64,000 bases of DNA from JASBYZ01 sp029983705 (GTDB lineage Bacteria > Actinomycetota > Coriobacteriia > Coriobacteriales > JAEZZM01): NCBI GenBank assembly GCA_965119715.1, contig OZ221969.1:1054001-1118000 (forward strand), given 5' to 3'. The translations under genes and the position numbers were made by a program. The first letter of the stretch is position 1. Each line of letters begins with the position of its first letter. Shown in pieces: positions 1 to 8,646 of this stretch. The notes below the pieces were generated by a model. It saw nothing but the letters and a program-made list of their open reading frames with translations, had not been told where the DNA came from and ran no database searches.

Positions 1-62
1 TATATTCCACATATTTTGTGGGTTATAGTCTATAGGCCTAATATCCCCCAAACTAGTAGGAA

Positions 63-79
63 TTAGTAATTATTACTAA
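63..79. promoter_or_regulatory. 17-bp perfect palindrome upstream of molybdoenzyme operon
   Basis: The half-site TTAGTAAT and its exact complement flank a single central T, about 170 bases before the oxidoreductase start. The rest of positions 1-246 is AT-rich non-coding DNA. The symmetry is seen directly; a role as operator for a dimeric regulator is inference. The half-site TTAGTAAT recurs near 12110 upstream of fmdE, which may be chance. Confidence 0.35.
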
Positions 80-151
80 AAAAGATTAATTAAAATCATT
101 CTCAATTTAATTAGTTGTAACTATCGAAAACTTATATTTATACATTTAATG

Positions 152-181
152 ACCGTTCACGGACACATACATACCGTTCAC
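152..181. promoter_or_regulatory. Direct repeat ACCGTTCAC x2, 21-bp period
   Basis: ACCGTTCAC occurs at 152-160 and again at 173-181. The start-to-start distance is 21 bp, two helical turns, so both copies face the same side of the helix. Same-face direct repeats are typical of response-regulator or other activator sites. They lie 66-95 bp before the oxidoreductase start codon, a position compatible with activation. The regulator is unknown. Confidence 0.4.
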
Positions 182-246
182 TTTGATAGGCTTACCTAGA
201 ATTTAGATAATACCGGTCGTACTTATTCAAATGGAAGGGGAGATCT

Positions 247-2673
247 ATGGATAAGAACGTTTCGAGAAGGGGATTTGTTGGTGCAAGTGCTGCATTGGGA
301 TCGCTTTTAGCACTTGGCGCTTGTAGTAACGCTAACGTGGGAGATACGCCAGCAAATGATTCTTCTAAAGAGAGTTCCAAAACATCCACAACAGCTCAAG
401 TTTCTCAAGACCCAAGAGAGGGTTGTGAGGTAAGCAATAACTGGTGTCAGATGTGTGGAGCTGCTCAAACTAACTGCTGCGTTACTTGCTATACAAAAGA
501 TGGCAAGCTTATTTACATCGAAGGTAATCCTGATGCAGGAAATAACGGTGGACAAGAAACCCATTCTATTTGCTTAAAAGGTAACGCTGCGGTATCTATG
601 CCATATTCACCACAAAGAATTCAGTATCCTATGAAACGTGTGGGCGAGAAGGGCGAAGGTAAATTTGAGAGAATTACCTGGGAACAAGCTATCAAAGAGA
701 TTGCTGCTAAGTTTAAAGAAAATAAAGAAAAATACGGCCCAGAATCTCTAGGTATCTTATCGCCAGAATTTTATCCAGTACTTGGTACTCTAGGTAGAAG
801 ATTCTTAAACGTTTACGGCTCACCTAATTACATGCACTCTGGAATTTGTGCGCTTCAAAGAATGGCTGCAGGAAAAATTTCTATTGGTAAAGCCAAAACA
901 GCACCTGCTCAAATGGACAAAACTAAACTTCTAGTTGTGTGGGGCGCTAACTACGGCAACTCCGGTATGAACAAAGGAAACCCAGCCAAACACGTTAAGG
1001 CACAAGAAAAGGGCATGAAGGTTATTTCTATCAAGCCAATGCTTGACCCTATGGCTGCTCGCTCAGATATTTGGATGCCAATTAGACCTGGTACTGATGC
1101 TGCACTTGGTCTTGCTTTCTTAAACGTGATTATTGGCGAAGAACTCTACGATAAAGAGTTTGTAGAAAACTGGACAGTTGGATTTGATGAGCTTGCAGAG
1201 CATGTTAAGCCATTTACTCCAGCATGGGCATCAGAGATTACTGGACTTGAAGAGTCACAGATTAATGAAGTAGCTCATATGCTTGGAACTGAGTCACCTC
1301 TTGGAATCATTTATGGTAACGGTATCTGTGACCAAGCAAACGATGGTAACTGGCAGGCAGTTATCCCATGTCTAATCTCAGCTATCACCGGAAACTTAGA
1401 TATACCGGGTGGCGGTGGAGCTGCCAAAAAGATGCCTGAACCTCTTATCAAGCTTAAACCTATTGATAGGCTTACTGATAGACTTCAAGCTTCTGATGAG
1501 GATAAGGCTAAGGGATACCACGCAGGTATGGCAAAACTTAATGCGCCAGAGTTTCCTCGTTGGTACCAAAATCCTAAGACCTGGGAAAGCGGTCCAAATA
1601 CTGCCTACTTTAAAGGCATCATGTCTATATTGACCGAGAAGCCCTATCCAATTAAAACTTTACTGGGCCAAAAATCAAATCCTATGTCTTCAACCAGACA
1701 ACCTAAAAAGGTAGCTGAAGCGCTTAAAAAATGTGACTGCTATGTTGTGATGGATACCACCTGGAACTCCTCATGTGACTATGCAGACTATGTGCTTCCA
1801 GCAGCAACCGGATATGAAACCAGTCATCAGATAGCCGTTAAAAATAGACCAAACGGTACCTTTATTGGAATGAATAACGGCACCATTGAGCCAATGTATG
1901 AGTCAAAAAGCGACTGGCAGTTCTATCTTGATTTAGCAGTTGAACTTGGCATGGGTGAGGACTTTTGGAATGGTGATATGGATGAGTGCTTGCGTGAGCA
2001 ACTAGATGGCACCGGTATCACCCTTGAAGAGCTAAGAAGTGCTCCTAAAGGTATCTTTATTAAACGTGAAGACGGAGCAAAGCCAGAAGAACCAAGCTAT
2101 CAAAATTACGAGAAACTCTTTGAAATCTTGCCAGAAGGTAAGGTTCAGTGTAAAAACTTATGGATTGGTGGAAAGCCAAATAACACTGAGACCGGCACTC
2201 TTGGATACTTCCCAGAGTATAAGGGGCCTGTTGAGTCTCTTCAAAACACTGAGCTTGCTCAAAAATATCCGCTTATTATTACCGATGTTCATGCTCACAG
2301 AACTTGTCAGCACGGACACTATCACGATGTTGCATACTTAAGAGAGCTTGCTCCTTATCCTTGGGTAATCATAAACCCAAAGGCTGCAAAGAAATACGGT
2401 ATCAAAGATGACCAGTGGGTAAGGGTTGAGTCTCCTCATGGCTATGTGAAACTCAAGACTAAGTTTTATGAGGGAATTTCTCCAGAAGTGCTTATGACCA
2501 AGCGTGGCTTTGGTCAGCCATGCGATGACTTAGGTTTAGAGGGCTATCCAAACTTAGATGGTGGATCTGAAGTTAACGTTTTATATGACTCAGAAATTGA
2601 GCATTTTGATGACTTTAACTCAGCAATGTCTAAGCAAACCTTAGTTTCAATTACACCTTGGGAGGAGAAATAA
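247..2673 (+). CDS. Tat-exported molybdopterin oxidoreductase, DMSO reductase family catalytic subunit
   Basis: This 808-residue molybdopterin-guanine-dinucleotide enzyme probably reduces (or oxidises) a small respiratory substrate outside the membrane. The N-terminus has a twin-arginine signal (SRRGF, residues 6-10) followed by a hydrophobic stretch and LGAC, so it may be a Tat-dependent lipoprotein. A 4Fe-4S site is visible: C67-x2-C70, C77/C78 and C109. The segment HSGICALQ places Cys201 where the Mo ligand lies in polysulfide/thiosulfate/arsenate-type relatives; that substrate hint is inference. The C-terminal molydopterin-dinucleotide domain covers roughly residues 680-800. The start is ATG 247 behind AAGGGGAG. 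It is followed by its iron-sulfur subunit with a 1-nt overlap and then by a TorD chaperone. No DmsC-like membrane anchor gene is present. Confidence 0.9.
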   Translation: MDKNVSRRGFVGASAALGSLLALGACSNANVGDTPANDSSKESSKTSTTAQVSQDPREGCEVSNNWCQMCGAAQTNCCVTCYTKDGKLIYIEGNPDAGNNGGQETHSICLKGNAAVSMPYSPQRIQYPMKRVGEKGEGKFERITWEQAIKEIAAKFKENKEKYGPESLGILSPEFYPVLGTLGRRFLNVYGSPNYMHSGICALQRMAAGKISIGKAKTAPAQMDKTKLLVVWGANYGNSGMNKGNPAKHVKAQEKGMKVISIKPMLDPMAARSDIWMPIRPGTDAALGLAFLNVIIGEELYDKEFVENWTVGFDELAEHVKPFTPAWASEITGLEESQINEVAHMLGTESPLGIIYGNGICDQANDGNWQAVIPCLISAITGNLDIPGGGGAAKKMPEPLIKLKPIDRLTDRLQASDEDKAKGYHAGMAKLNAPEFPRWYQNPKTWESGPNTAYFKGIMSILTEKPYPIKTLLGQKSNPMSSTRQPKKVAEALKKCDCYVVMDTTWNSSCDYADYVLPAATGYETSHQIAVKNRPNGTFIGMNNGTIEPMYESKSDWQFYLDLAVELGMGEDFWNGDMDECLREQLDGTGITLEELRSAPKGIFIKREDGAKPEEPSYQNYEKLFEILPEGKVQCKNLWIGGKPNNTETGTLGYFPEYKGPVESLQNTELAQKYPLIITDVHAHRTCQHGHYHDVAYLRELAPYPWVIINPKAAKKYGIKDDQWVRVESPHGYVKLKTKFYEGISPEVLMTKRGFGQPCDDLGLEGYPNLDGGSEVNVLYDSEIEHFDDFNSAMSKQTLVSITPWEEK

Positions 2674-3215
2674 TGGCTAGTCAAGTAGGATTTTTATACA
2701 TACCTAACAGATGCATACAGTGCTGGGCTTGCCAGGTTTCTTGTAAGCAGTGGCACGGCATTAAAGCAGGAAGCATTGCAAGACGTGTAGTAGTAGATAC
2801 GGTTGAAGGAGAGTTTCCTAAGGTAGTTAGAACCTTTAACTCTAAGGCTTGCAACCACTGTAAAACGCCAGCCTGCCTTGAGGCCTGCCCAGTTGGAGCT
2901 ATATCTAAGCGAGAAGATAATGGAGCTGTTGTAGTAGACCAAGACACCTGCATTGCTTGCAAGACTTGTGTTGAAGCATGCCCTTATGATGTGCCTCAAT
3001 ATGATGCTGAGCATGACAATAAAATGGATAAGTGTGATCACTGTATGTCATTAAATGTAGGCGATGGTGAAGAGACGCGTTGTGTACAAACCTGCCCAAC
3101 TCAAGCGTTGCATTCTGGTACTCTAGAAGAACTTAAAAAGAAGGCAGAAGAGATGGGCTTGAGCGTTGAGCCACTTGATGGTCAGCTTAATCCATCCGTG
3201 TTAATTGCAAAGTAG
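2673..3215 (+). CDS. 4Fe-4S ferredoxin-type electron-transfer subunit (DmsB/NrfC-like)
   Basis: The protein has 180 residues and carries electrons between the quinone-side donor and the molybdenum subunit. Four cysteine clusters predict four 4Fe-4S centres: C14/C17/C20/C24, C60/C63/C68/C72, C93/C96/C99/C103, and C121/C124 with C137/C141. There is no signal peptide, so export as a complex with the Tat-signal subunit (hitchhiking) is the usual model. The start is taken as ATG 2673, inside the stop of the previous gene (TAATG) and behind GGAGGAG at 2661. A TTG 15 bases upstream is also in frame but lacks a ribosome-binding site. Confidence 0.9.
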   Translation: MASQVGFLYIPNRCIQCWACQVSCKQWHGIKAGSIARRVVVDTVEGEFPKVVRTFNSKACNHCKTPACLEACPVGAISKREDNGAVVVDQDTCIACKTCVEACPYDVPQYDAEHDNKMDKCDHCMSLNVGDGEETRCVQTCPTQALHSGTLEELKKKAEEMGLSVEPLDGQLNPSVLIAK

Positions 3216-3221
3216 GGTAGT

Positions 3222-3806
3222 ATGTCTGAAACCTTAGCTATAGATGAAAGAATTGCTGTGTACAACGCTCTCGCAACTTTGATGCTTATAGAGCCAAATA
3301 AAAATCTTTTAGAGGTTTTAAAAGAAGGTGCCAAGCATTTGCCATTTGGGCTTTCTAAACTTGAGACCTGTATAAACTCATTTGAGAATTTGGATGAGGC
3401 TAAAAAAGAAATTGGCGCTGAATACATCAAGGCCTTTTATTCTATGAGCGCAAATCCTGTGTCTTTGTGTGAGTCAGTTCACACAAGTGACGAGGGTTTG
3501 GTAAAGCAGGAATCTTTTGACCAGATGAACAACTTTATAGAAGAGGAAAATCTGGAGCTAACGGGTTTAGATAACGTAATGGTTGACCACGTTGCAGTTG
3601 AGCTTATGTGCATGGCTAAGCTTTTGGGCGATGAGCTCGAGAGCAAAGATAGTGCCAAATCAAAAAAGTTTTTTGAAGAGCATATAGCAAACTGGATGCC
3701 AGAGCTATTTAAAGAAGTTGTCGATAAGGACTTTTCTAAGTTCTATAAGATAGTTGGATCTTCGGCACTTGATTTCTTAGAGACAGAAAAATTAATTTAC
3801 GCCTAA
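3222..3806 (+). CDS. TorD/DmsD-family redox enzyme maturation chaperone
   Basis: This 194-residue, mostly helical protein is the third gene of the operon. TorD-type chaperones bind the Tat signal and apo-enzyme of molybdoenzymes in the cytoplasm, help cofactor insertion and delay export. The family signature is visible around residues 121-135 (VDHVAVELMCMAKLL) and in a later FFEEHIANWMP segment near 150. The gene begins 7 bases after the iron-sulfur subunit, so the three genes are almost certainly co-transcribed. Its partner is presumably the subunit at 247. Confidence 0.85.
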   Translation: MSETLAIDERIAVYNALATLMLIEPNKNLLEVLKEGAKHLPFGLSKLETCINSFENLDEAKKEIGAEYIKAFYSMSANPVSLCESVHTSDEGLVKQESFDQMNNFIEEENLELTGLDNVMVDHVAVELMCMAKLLGDELESKDSAKSKKFFEEHIANWMPELFKEVVDKDFSKFYKIVGSSALDFLETEKLIYA

Positions 3807-3821
3807 GTAATTAGCCGTATG

Positions 3822-3853
3822 AAAGAAAAAAAGCCAGCTTGACTGAGCTGGCT
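3822..3853 (-). terminator. Intrinsic terminator of the fumarate-reductase-like gene
   Basis: AGCCAGCT (3832-3839) and AGCTGGCT (3846-3853) form an 8-bp stem. On the minus strand the stem is followed by a T-rich run (complement of the A tract 3822-3831). The stem lies between two convergent genes and may also stop the plus-strand operon, though less efficiently because no T tract follows on that side. Confidence 0.8.
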
Positions 3854-3872
3854 CAAGTGCTTTAGGATAGGT

Positions 3873-5631
3873 TTAAATTTCACCAGCAATATGTTTGACT
3901 GCATGTCTTGCAAAAGTTAAGGTTCTACCCATAGCATTTCCTGGTAAGTATTCAGGATAATTGTTTGCATAGAAGCTTCCTGAACAATCTCCAATAACGT
4001 AGAGTCCCTCAATAGCGCTGCCCTTTTCATCGATTGCACGCATGTCTTCATCGATTCGTACACCGTCTACAGTGGTTAAAATAGCTCCACCAAACCATGA
4101 GCCAAAAAAATGGCGCAGTTCTAATCTCAGAGAGCCTGTAAGCTTCTTTACCAAAGTCTTCATCTTTTTGATTATCAAAAAAGGTGTTATTTCTCTCAAT
4201 TTCTGCTAACAAGTTTTCTTTAGCCTCACCCTTAAAGCCCAGCTTATCAGCAAGTTCTTCTAAAGTATCAGCCTTAAACATCAATCCTTCTTCGATAGCC
4301 TTAGAATAAATTTCTTCAATTGGCTTATCTGCACCTTCTTCTAAAGTAATTTGAGAAAGAACGGAGCAGCCAGTTGTGTTAAAACGTTTCACATTTTCTT
4401 TTAGATTTGAGTCAAAAATTTGACAGAAAACACCGCCGTCATAATGAGATGCAGCAAAACAGCAGTCATTATATGGACTAGATTCATTAATAAAGCGCTT
4501 TCCGTTACGGTTTACTTTCATAAGAGGTTGAGATCCTAAGTTTAATTGACCATATGTATTGGAGAACGCTGCTCTACCTTTATCGTCTTCGACTATTCCA
4601 GCGTCTACGCCAGGCTGCACTACGCCTCTGTCAAAAATCATTGGCGCACCAATTGAGTCTTTACTTGCACCAGCCCATAATGCTGCCTTAATGCCGTCTC
4701 CTGTATTAGTTATTGCGCCCACTTGAGCTGTAACACATTTGTCAACGAGCGGGTTGCATGCTCTAAGCATTTCTGAGTTACCGTTGTATCCACCAGTAGC
4801 TAATATAACTGCCTTGCTTGCAGTAGCCTTTACCACTCCATCTTTAGTTTTGAAATAAGCTCCAGTAACCTTGTCGTTATCATGGATTAATTTAATAAGA
4901 TTATGTTCAAAGTTTATGTCATAACCCTTATCTTGAATATATTTTAAGAGAACTTCATTTCTAACTATTCTTTTTCCATCTGCAGTTTCACCGTGATAAT
5001 AGTGCTGCATAGGAGATACATGGTATGAAGTGCCACCCATTAGTGGAATTGGGTTAGCGTCAAAGTCACAGGTCATTCCAGCTTCTGTAAGAATGGGATC
5101 TAGCCATTCAACCATTTCAGCACTTTCGTTCATCCAAACATTAATAACTTTCTGACTGCACTGGTTAGAAGCGTATCTGCCTAATTCGTTAAGTAAGACA
5201 CCTCTATCAACTGTGAGTCCGGTTTGTTTTGTATACATAGTATCGATAGCACCAAACCAGTGGCGGGTTTGTTGAATCATTGCATTTTTCTCAAAAATTT
5301 GGACATCTAATTTGTAATCTGAAGCAGTTGCTGCAGCTGCCAGACCAGCGTTACCTGCGCGAATAATAATTATCTCTGAATCGATATTTTTTGTAACATC
5401 CGATTCGTTAACTTCAGGTTCCTGTCCGAGCCAGTCTCCGGATTTTTTTGCAGTTTCTTTTGTTGCACTTGATTCCACCTAAGTTTCTGCTTTAGTTTTA
5501 TCTTCTTTTGTCTCTGGTGTTTCATTATTTGAATTGCTTGAGCATCCACTAAGTCCAACAGCTAGACTACTTAGTCCAAAAATAGCCGCTCCTGAGATGA
5601 ATCCTCTTCTTGATAAATCTGTCTTGGACAT
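3873..5631 (-). pseudogene. Broken Tat-exported FAD-binding fumarate reductase/flavocytochrome-like protein
   Basis: Conceptual repair gives about 585 residues of a fumarate-reductase-type flavoprotein of the kind abundant in Eggerthella relatives. It starts at ATG 5631 behind AGGAGGA with a Tat/lipobox signal (SRRGF, then LSGC). Three lesions are visible. An in-frame TAG at 5479-5481 separates the signal peptide from the enzyme. A T7 homopolymer at 4104-4110 has one T too many; removing it restores PFFGSW and the conserved C-terminus (GDCSGSFYANNYPEY). The FAD-binding GxGxxG reads RAGNAG because of a CGC codon at 5359-5361 where GGC is expected. The downstream part (4048-5478) is open but lacks signal and C-terminus. 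It is divergent from the LuxR gene at 5782. An intact paralogue lies at 38331-40040. Confidence 0.85.
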
Positions 5632-5705
5632 TGTTCCTCCTATAGTTTTTAAACATATCCATTGATTTAAGAGATAAGATATAGGGTGTTTTTAATCAAT
5701 CGTTT

Positions 5706-5756
5706 AGTTAGGGTGATAGTAGCAAAATTAAGGATTTATTACCTCTCACCCTAACT
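5706..5756. promoter_or_regulatory. 11-bp inverted repeat in divergent promoter region
   Basis: AGTTAGGGTGA (5706-5716) and TCACCCTAACT (5746-5756) are exact inverted copies whose centres are 40 bp apart, close to four helical turns. They sit between the fumarate-reductase-like gene and the LuxR-type regulator, so a binding site for that regulator is the natural guess. The repeat is seen directly; the assignment is inference. Confidence 0.55.
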
Positions 5757-5781
5757 GAACTAGTAACTTTATCAGGGGAAA

Positions 5782-7225
5782 TTGAATAAGCTGATTGATA
5801 GTTTAAGTAAATTTGTAAACACCAACAAAATATTATGTTTAACAATTGTATTAGGCCTACAAGTATTTAGTACCTGGTTTTTAAACTACTCTGTGTATCC
5901 TGATATAAGTAGAATTATTCCTATTGCACGAGATGCAAGTTCTGCCGCTACGTGTTTCATATTGGTGCTAATTTCTTTAATCTACTATAAAAAACTTGTC
6001 CATTTTAAAATAAGCTTAGCTTCACTTTTAGCTGCTCTATTTGTATCAATAGGAATCGGATTTATTGCTATTGGATTACATTTTGGCAATGCTGGTCTAA
6101 TATTTGCAGGTTGTATTTTTAGAGGCATCGCAATCGCTGGAATTACTATACAAATTGGATTATGTCTAGCAACAATTGATTATAAGAAATGTATCTTAAC
6201 TTTAAGTATGGGCTTTGCTTTTGGCTATGTTTTTAAGACTTGTGACACTTTATGTATTTACTATCACAAGCTCTTTTTTGCTTTTGTTTATATCGCTCAT
6301 CATATTAATAATCACATACTTATTTCTTAAGGATATGCAATTTAGTGGTCACGTTCAGACGATAAAAGAGCTTTCGATAACTCAACCTGAAACTTTTGTA
6401 CCTTTTACTCATAAGATTTTTATTACTATTTTCATCTTTAGTATATCTTTTGGCTTCGCTTTAGCATTTGGATCGATTCATGGAAATCCTGTACAATCTG
6501 CTTTAGTCTATATACCTCTGCTAGTTTTATTGGCATTCATTCCTTTTCTTAAATTTTCAAAAGAGGATTTTCTTTATCAAGTTTCTACCATGTTAGTTGT
6601 TGCAGGATACTTGAGTTCAATTGTTTATTTGAATTTTGATTCTCAGTATTTAAATATTTCTAATGGCCTATTGGTTGTTGGGAGCGAAGTTTTTGAACTT
6701 CTTGTATGGTTGATGCTTTCAAGAATTAGCTATAGAAACATTCAAAATGCAGTATTAGTAATCGCATGGGGTCGTCTGGCTAATTCTGTGGGTATTTTGA
6801 TTGGAGCAAATCTAGGACATTTAATTAATTACTTTGCTCAGATCAGGTTTGCAAGTCAGTTGATAGCAATAATATTATTTGTATTCATCTTACTAGTGGT
6901 AGTTATAATCAAAGATTTAAATTTCACTGAAATAGTCAAGGGGATTAAGGAGACTGAATTAGTAAATCCTAATGAGCTAATGTTACAAAACTTTGATAAT
7001 AAAGTTGCCTTAGCCACTGAGCAATATCAACTGACGCCTAGGGAATCTGAAGTATATAGTTTAATGGTAAGAGGCAGAAATGCTGGTTATATAAATGAAG
7101 AACTTGGCATATCTATTAATACCGTTAAAACTCATGTATCTAACATCTATAAAAAATTGGAAGTTCACTCTCAGCAGAAATTAATTGATCACTTTGAAGA
7201 GCTAAATTTGAATTCAGTAGCTTAG
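5782..7225 (+). pseudogene. Frameshifted LuxR-family regulator with polytopic membrane N-terminus
   Basis: Repaired, this is about 480 residues: around ten to twelve hydrophobic segments, then a C-terminal LuxR helix-turn-helix (LTPRESEVYSLMVRG ... INTVKTHVSNIYKKL). Such membrane-embedded LuxR regulators are numerous in Eggerthellaceae, commonly next to respiratory oxidoreductases. The reading frame breaks at a T5 run (6230-6234). Dropping one T joins GYV to LRLVTLYVFTITSSF and continues a membrane helix. The 5' part stays open to 6330 and the 3' part is open from 6215 to 7225. The start is uncertain: TTG 5782 lies only 3 bases after AGGGG. It is divergent from a broken flavoprotein gene, so the pair may have decayed together. 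Confidence 0.75.
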
Positions 7226-7226
7226 T

Positions 7227-7251
7227 AGAGGGGCTAAATAATTGCCCCTCT
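7227..7251. terminator. Hairpin between convergent regulator and exonuclease genes
   Basis: AGAGGGGC and GCCCCTCT form an 8-bp GC-rich stem with a 9-base AT-rich loop, followed by TAAATATTT on the plus strand. It lies directly after the regulator's stop and just before the 3' end of the minus-strand exonuclease, and probably serves both. Confidence 0.7.
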
Positions 7252-7264
7252 TAAATATTTAAAG

Positions 7265-7894
7265 CTATCTAGTTAAAATTCTTGGCTCAGGCACATCATC
7301 CGGTACATCCCATACCATGTTCTGAGCAATTTCTACAGCATCAAAAGTTAAATTCTTGTCTTCTTTAATAAAGTGAGAGAACATCTCCGCAGCAGCAACA
7401 GTATCATCAAGTGCGCAGTGAGCATTTTCTAGGTCAATGCCAAGGTACTCAGCGATTGCACCTAATTTGTAGTGAGGTAGCGTTAAATACTTCTTAGCTA
7501 AGGTAATAGTGTCAATTGAAGGAAGTGGATCTCCAAAGGTGTGAAGACCGGCACGTTGAAGTTCAGCTGTTAAAAATGGAACATCAAAGCTTGTGTTGTG
7601 AGCTACGAGAGGTGCTCCTGCAAACATCTGATACACATATGGGGCAATCTCTTCAAAGCGAGGAGCATCTTTTATCATTGGAAGGGTAATGCCGTGAACA
7701 TGAGTAGCCCCAACATCAATACCTTCACCAGGATTTACAAGAGTGGTCCACTTTCTTCCAATGTTTCCTGCTTCATCTACATGTACAAGTGCAATTTCAA
7801 TAATCTTGTCAATTTCTGGTCTCATACCATTAGTTTCAAGATCTATAACGTAGTAGCCAGTGTTATCAAATAGTGCACCAATTCCAAAAGGCAT
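7265..7894 (-). CDS. DnaQ-like DEDDh 3'-5' exonuclease
   Basis: The protein has 209 residues with an RNase-T/DnaQ exonuclease fold filling most of its length. Catalytic residues are visible in order: D18 and E20 in VIDLETNG, D104 in HNTSFDVPFL, and H159 with D163 in AHCALDDT. This matches the DEDDh class, for example DNA polymerase III epsilon or the PolC exonuclease module. A stand-alone role in DNA repair or proofreading is likely; the exact substrate cannot be read from sequence. AAAGGA precedes the ATG by about six bases. It appears to be monocistronic. Confidence 0.85.
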   Translation of the reverse strand: MPFGIGALFDNTGYYVIDLETNGMRPEIDKIIEIALVHVDEAGNIGRKWTTLVNPGEGIDVGATHVHGITLPMIKDAPRFEEIAPYVYQMFAGAPLVAHNTSFDVPFLTAELQRAGLHTFGDPLPSIDTITLAKKYLTLPHYKLGAIAEYLGIDLENAHCALDDTVAAAEMFSHFIKEDKNLTFDAVEIAQNMVWDVPDDVPEPRILTR

Positions 7895-8018
7895 AGCAAT
7901 CCTTTCTCAGTTAAATCTAAAGTAATTGTTAATTCTAACCTTATCTAAGATGTAATGCACCCAAATGGGCACATATATAAATACGTTCTACAAATACAAA
8001 ATACGTAAGGAGTTTCGT

Positions 8019-8537
8019 ATGGCTGAAAGAACTGGATTTAAAATGGCAGATACCGAGCTTACTCTATTGGGAGATGAGCTAAAGGTAGGAGATAAGGCAC
8101 CTGAGTTTAAAGCAGTAAAGCAAGACCTTTCAGAGTTTAAGCTCTCTGACGCAGGTGACAAGATCAAATTAATTTTTGCAGTACCATCTTTAGATACAGA
8201 GGTTTGCGAGTTAGAAACCATTCGCTTTAATAAAGAGGCAGATAAATTAGGCGATGATGTAATTATCATTGGTGTTTCAGCTGACCTACCATTTGCACAA
8301 AGTCGTTTTTGTGCAGCAAAAGATATTGAGCACCTAGAGCTAGTATCTGATCACAAGGACTTTGATTTTGGCGATAAGTTTGGTACCCATATTAAAGAAC
8401 TTAGACTTGAGAACAGATCAGTATTCATTCTTGATAAAGACAACACCGTACAACATGTAGAGTATGTTGAGCAAAACACTGAAATGCCTGACTTTGATGC
8501 AGCTCTTGCTAAAGCCAAAGAACTTCTAAATAAATAA
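8019..8537 (+). CDS. tpx: Thiol peroxidase, atypical 2-Cys peroxiredoxin
   Basis: This 172-residue cytoplasmic peroxiredoxin reduces hydrogen peroxide and alkyl hydroperoxides with thioredoxin as electron donor. The peroxidatic cysteine is C63 in PSLDTEVC and the resolving cysteine is C98 in SRFCAAKDIEHL, the hallmark pair of Tpx. The start at ATG 8019 follows TAAGGAG; an upstream in-frame extension to 7965 has no ribosome-binding site and no family support. The gene stands alone, separated from its convergent neighbour by a long hairpin. It fits an anaerobe coping with oxygen exposure. Confidence 0.95.
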   Translation: MAERTGFKMADTELTLLGDELKVGDKAPEFKAVKQDLSEFKLSDAGDKIKLIFAVPSLDTEVCELETIRFNKEADKLGDDVIIIGVSADLPFAQSRFCAAKDIEHLELVSDHKDFDFGDKFGTHIKELRLENRSVFILDKDNTVQHVEYVEQNTEMPDFDAALAKAKELLNK

Positions 8538-8593
8538 TCAATTAATATTTCTAATTGATACGCATCTAATGCGCAATAAAAAGACTGCCTATT

Positions 8594-8624
8594 GTATGCC
8601 TCCTGGTTTTACCAGGAGGCATAC
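8594..8624. terminator. 14-bp stem hairpin between tpx and ecfT
   Basis: GTATGCCTCCTGGT and ACCAGGAGGCATAC pair perfectly around a 3-base TTT loop. The stem lies between two convergent genes. Neither strand has a strong T tract after the stem, so termination is the likely but not certain role. Confidence 0.65.
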
Positions 8625-8646
8625 TTGTATCAAAAAGAGAAAGTCA

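Noticed and set aside
4104..4110. Phase-variable T7 tract
   Set aside because: A seven-base tract is short for phase variation, and the gene also carries a nonsense codon and a damaged FAD motif, so switching would not restore function.
5479..5481. TAG read-through or pyrrolysine in the flavoprotein
   Set aside because: The codon lies in a non-conserved linker after the signal peptide, the gene carries two more lesions, and TAG ends about 21 normal genes here.
8594..8624. Perfect hairpin as a repeat element (REP/CRISPR-like)
   Set aside because: Only a single copy was noticed in the window and it lies between convergent genes, so a terminator is the simpler reading.
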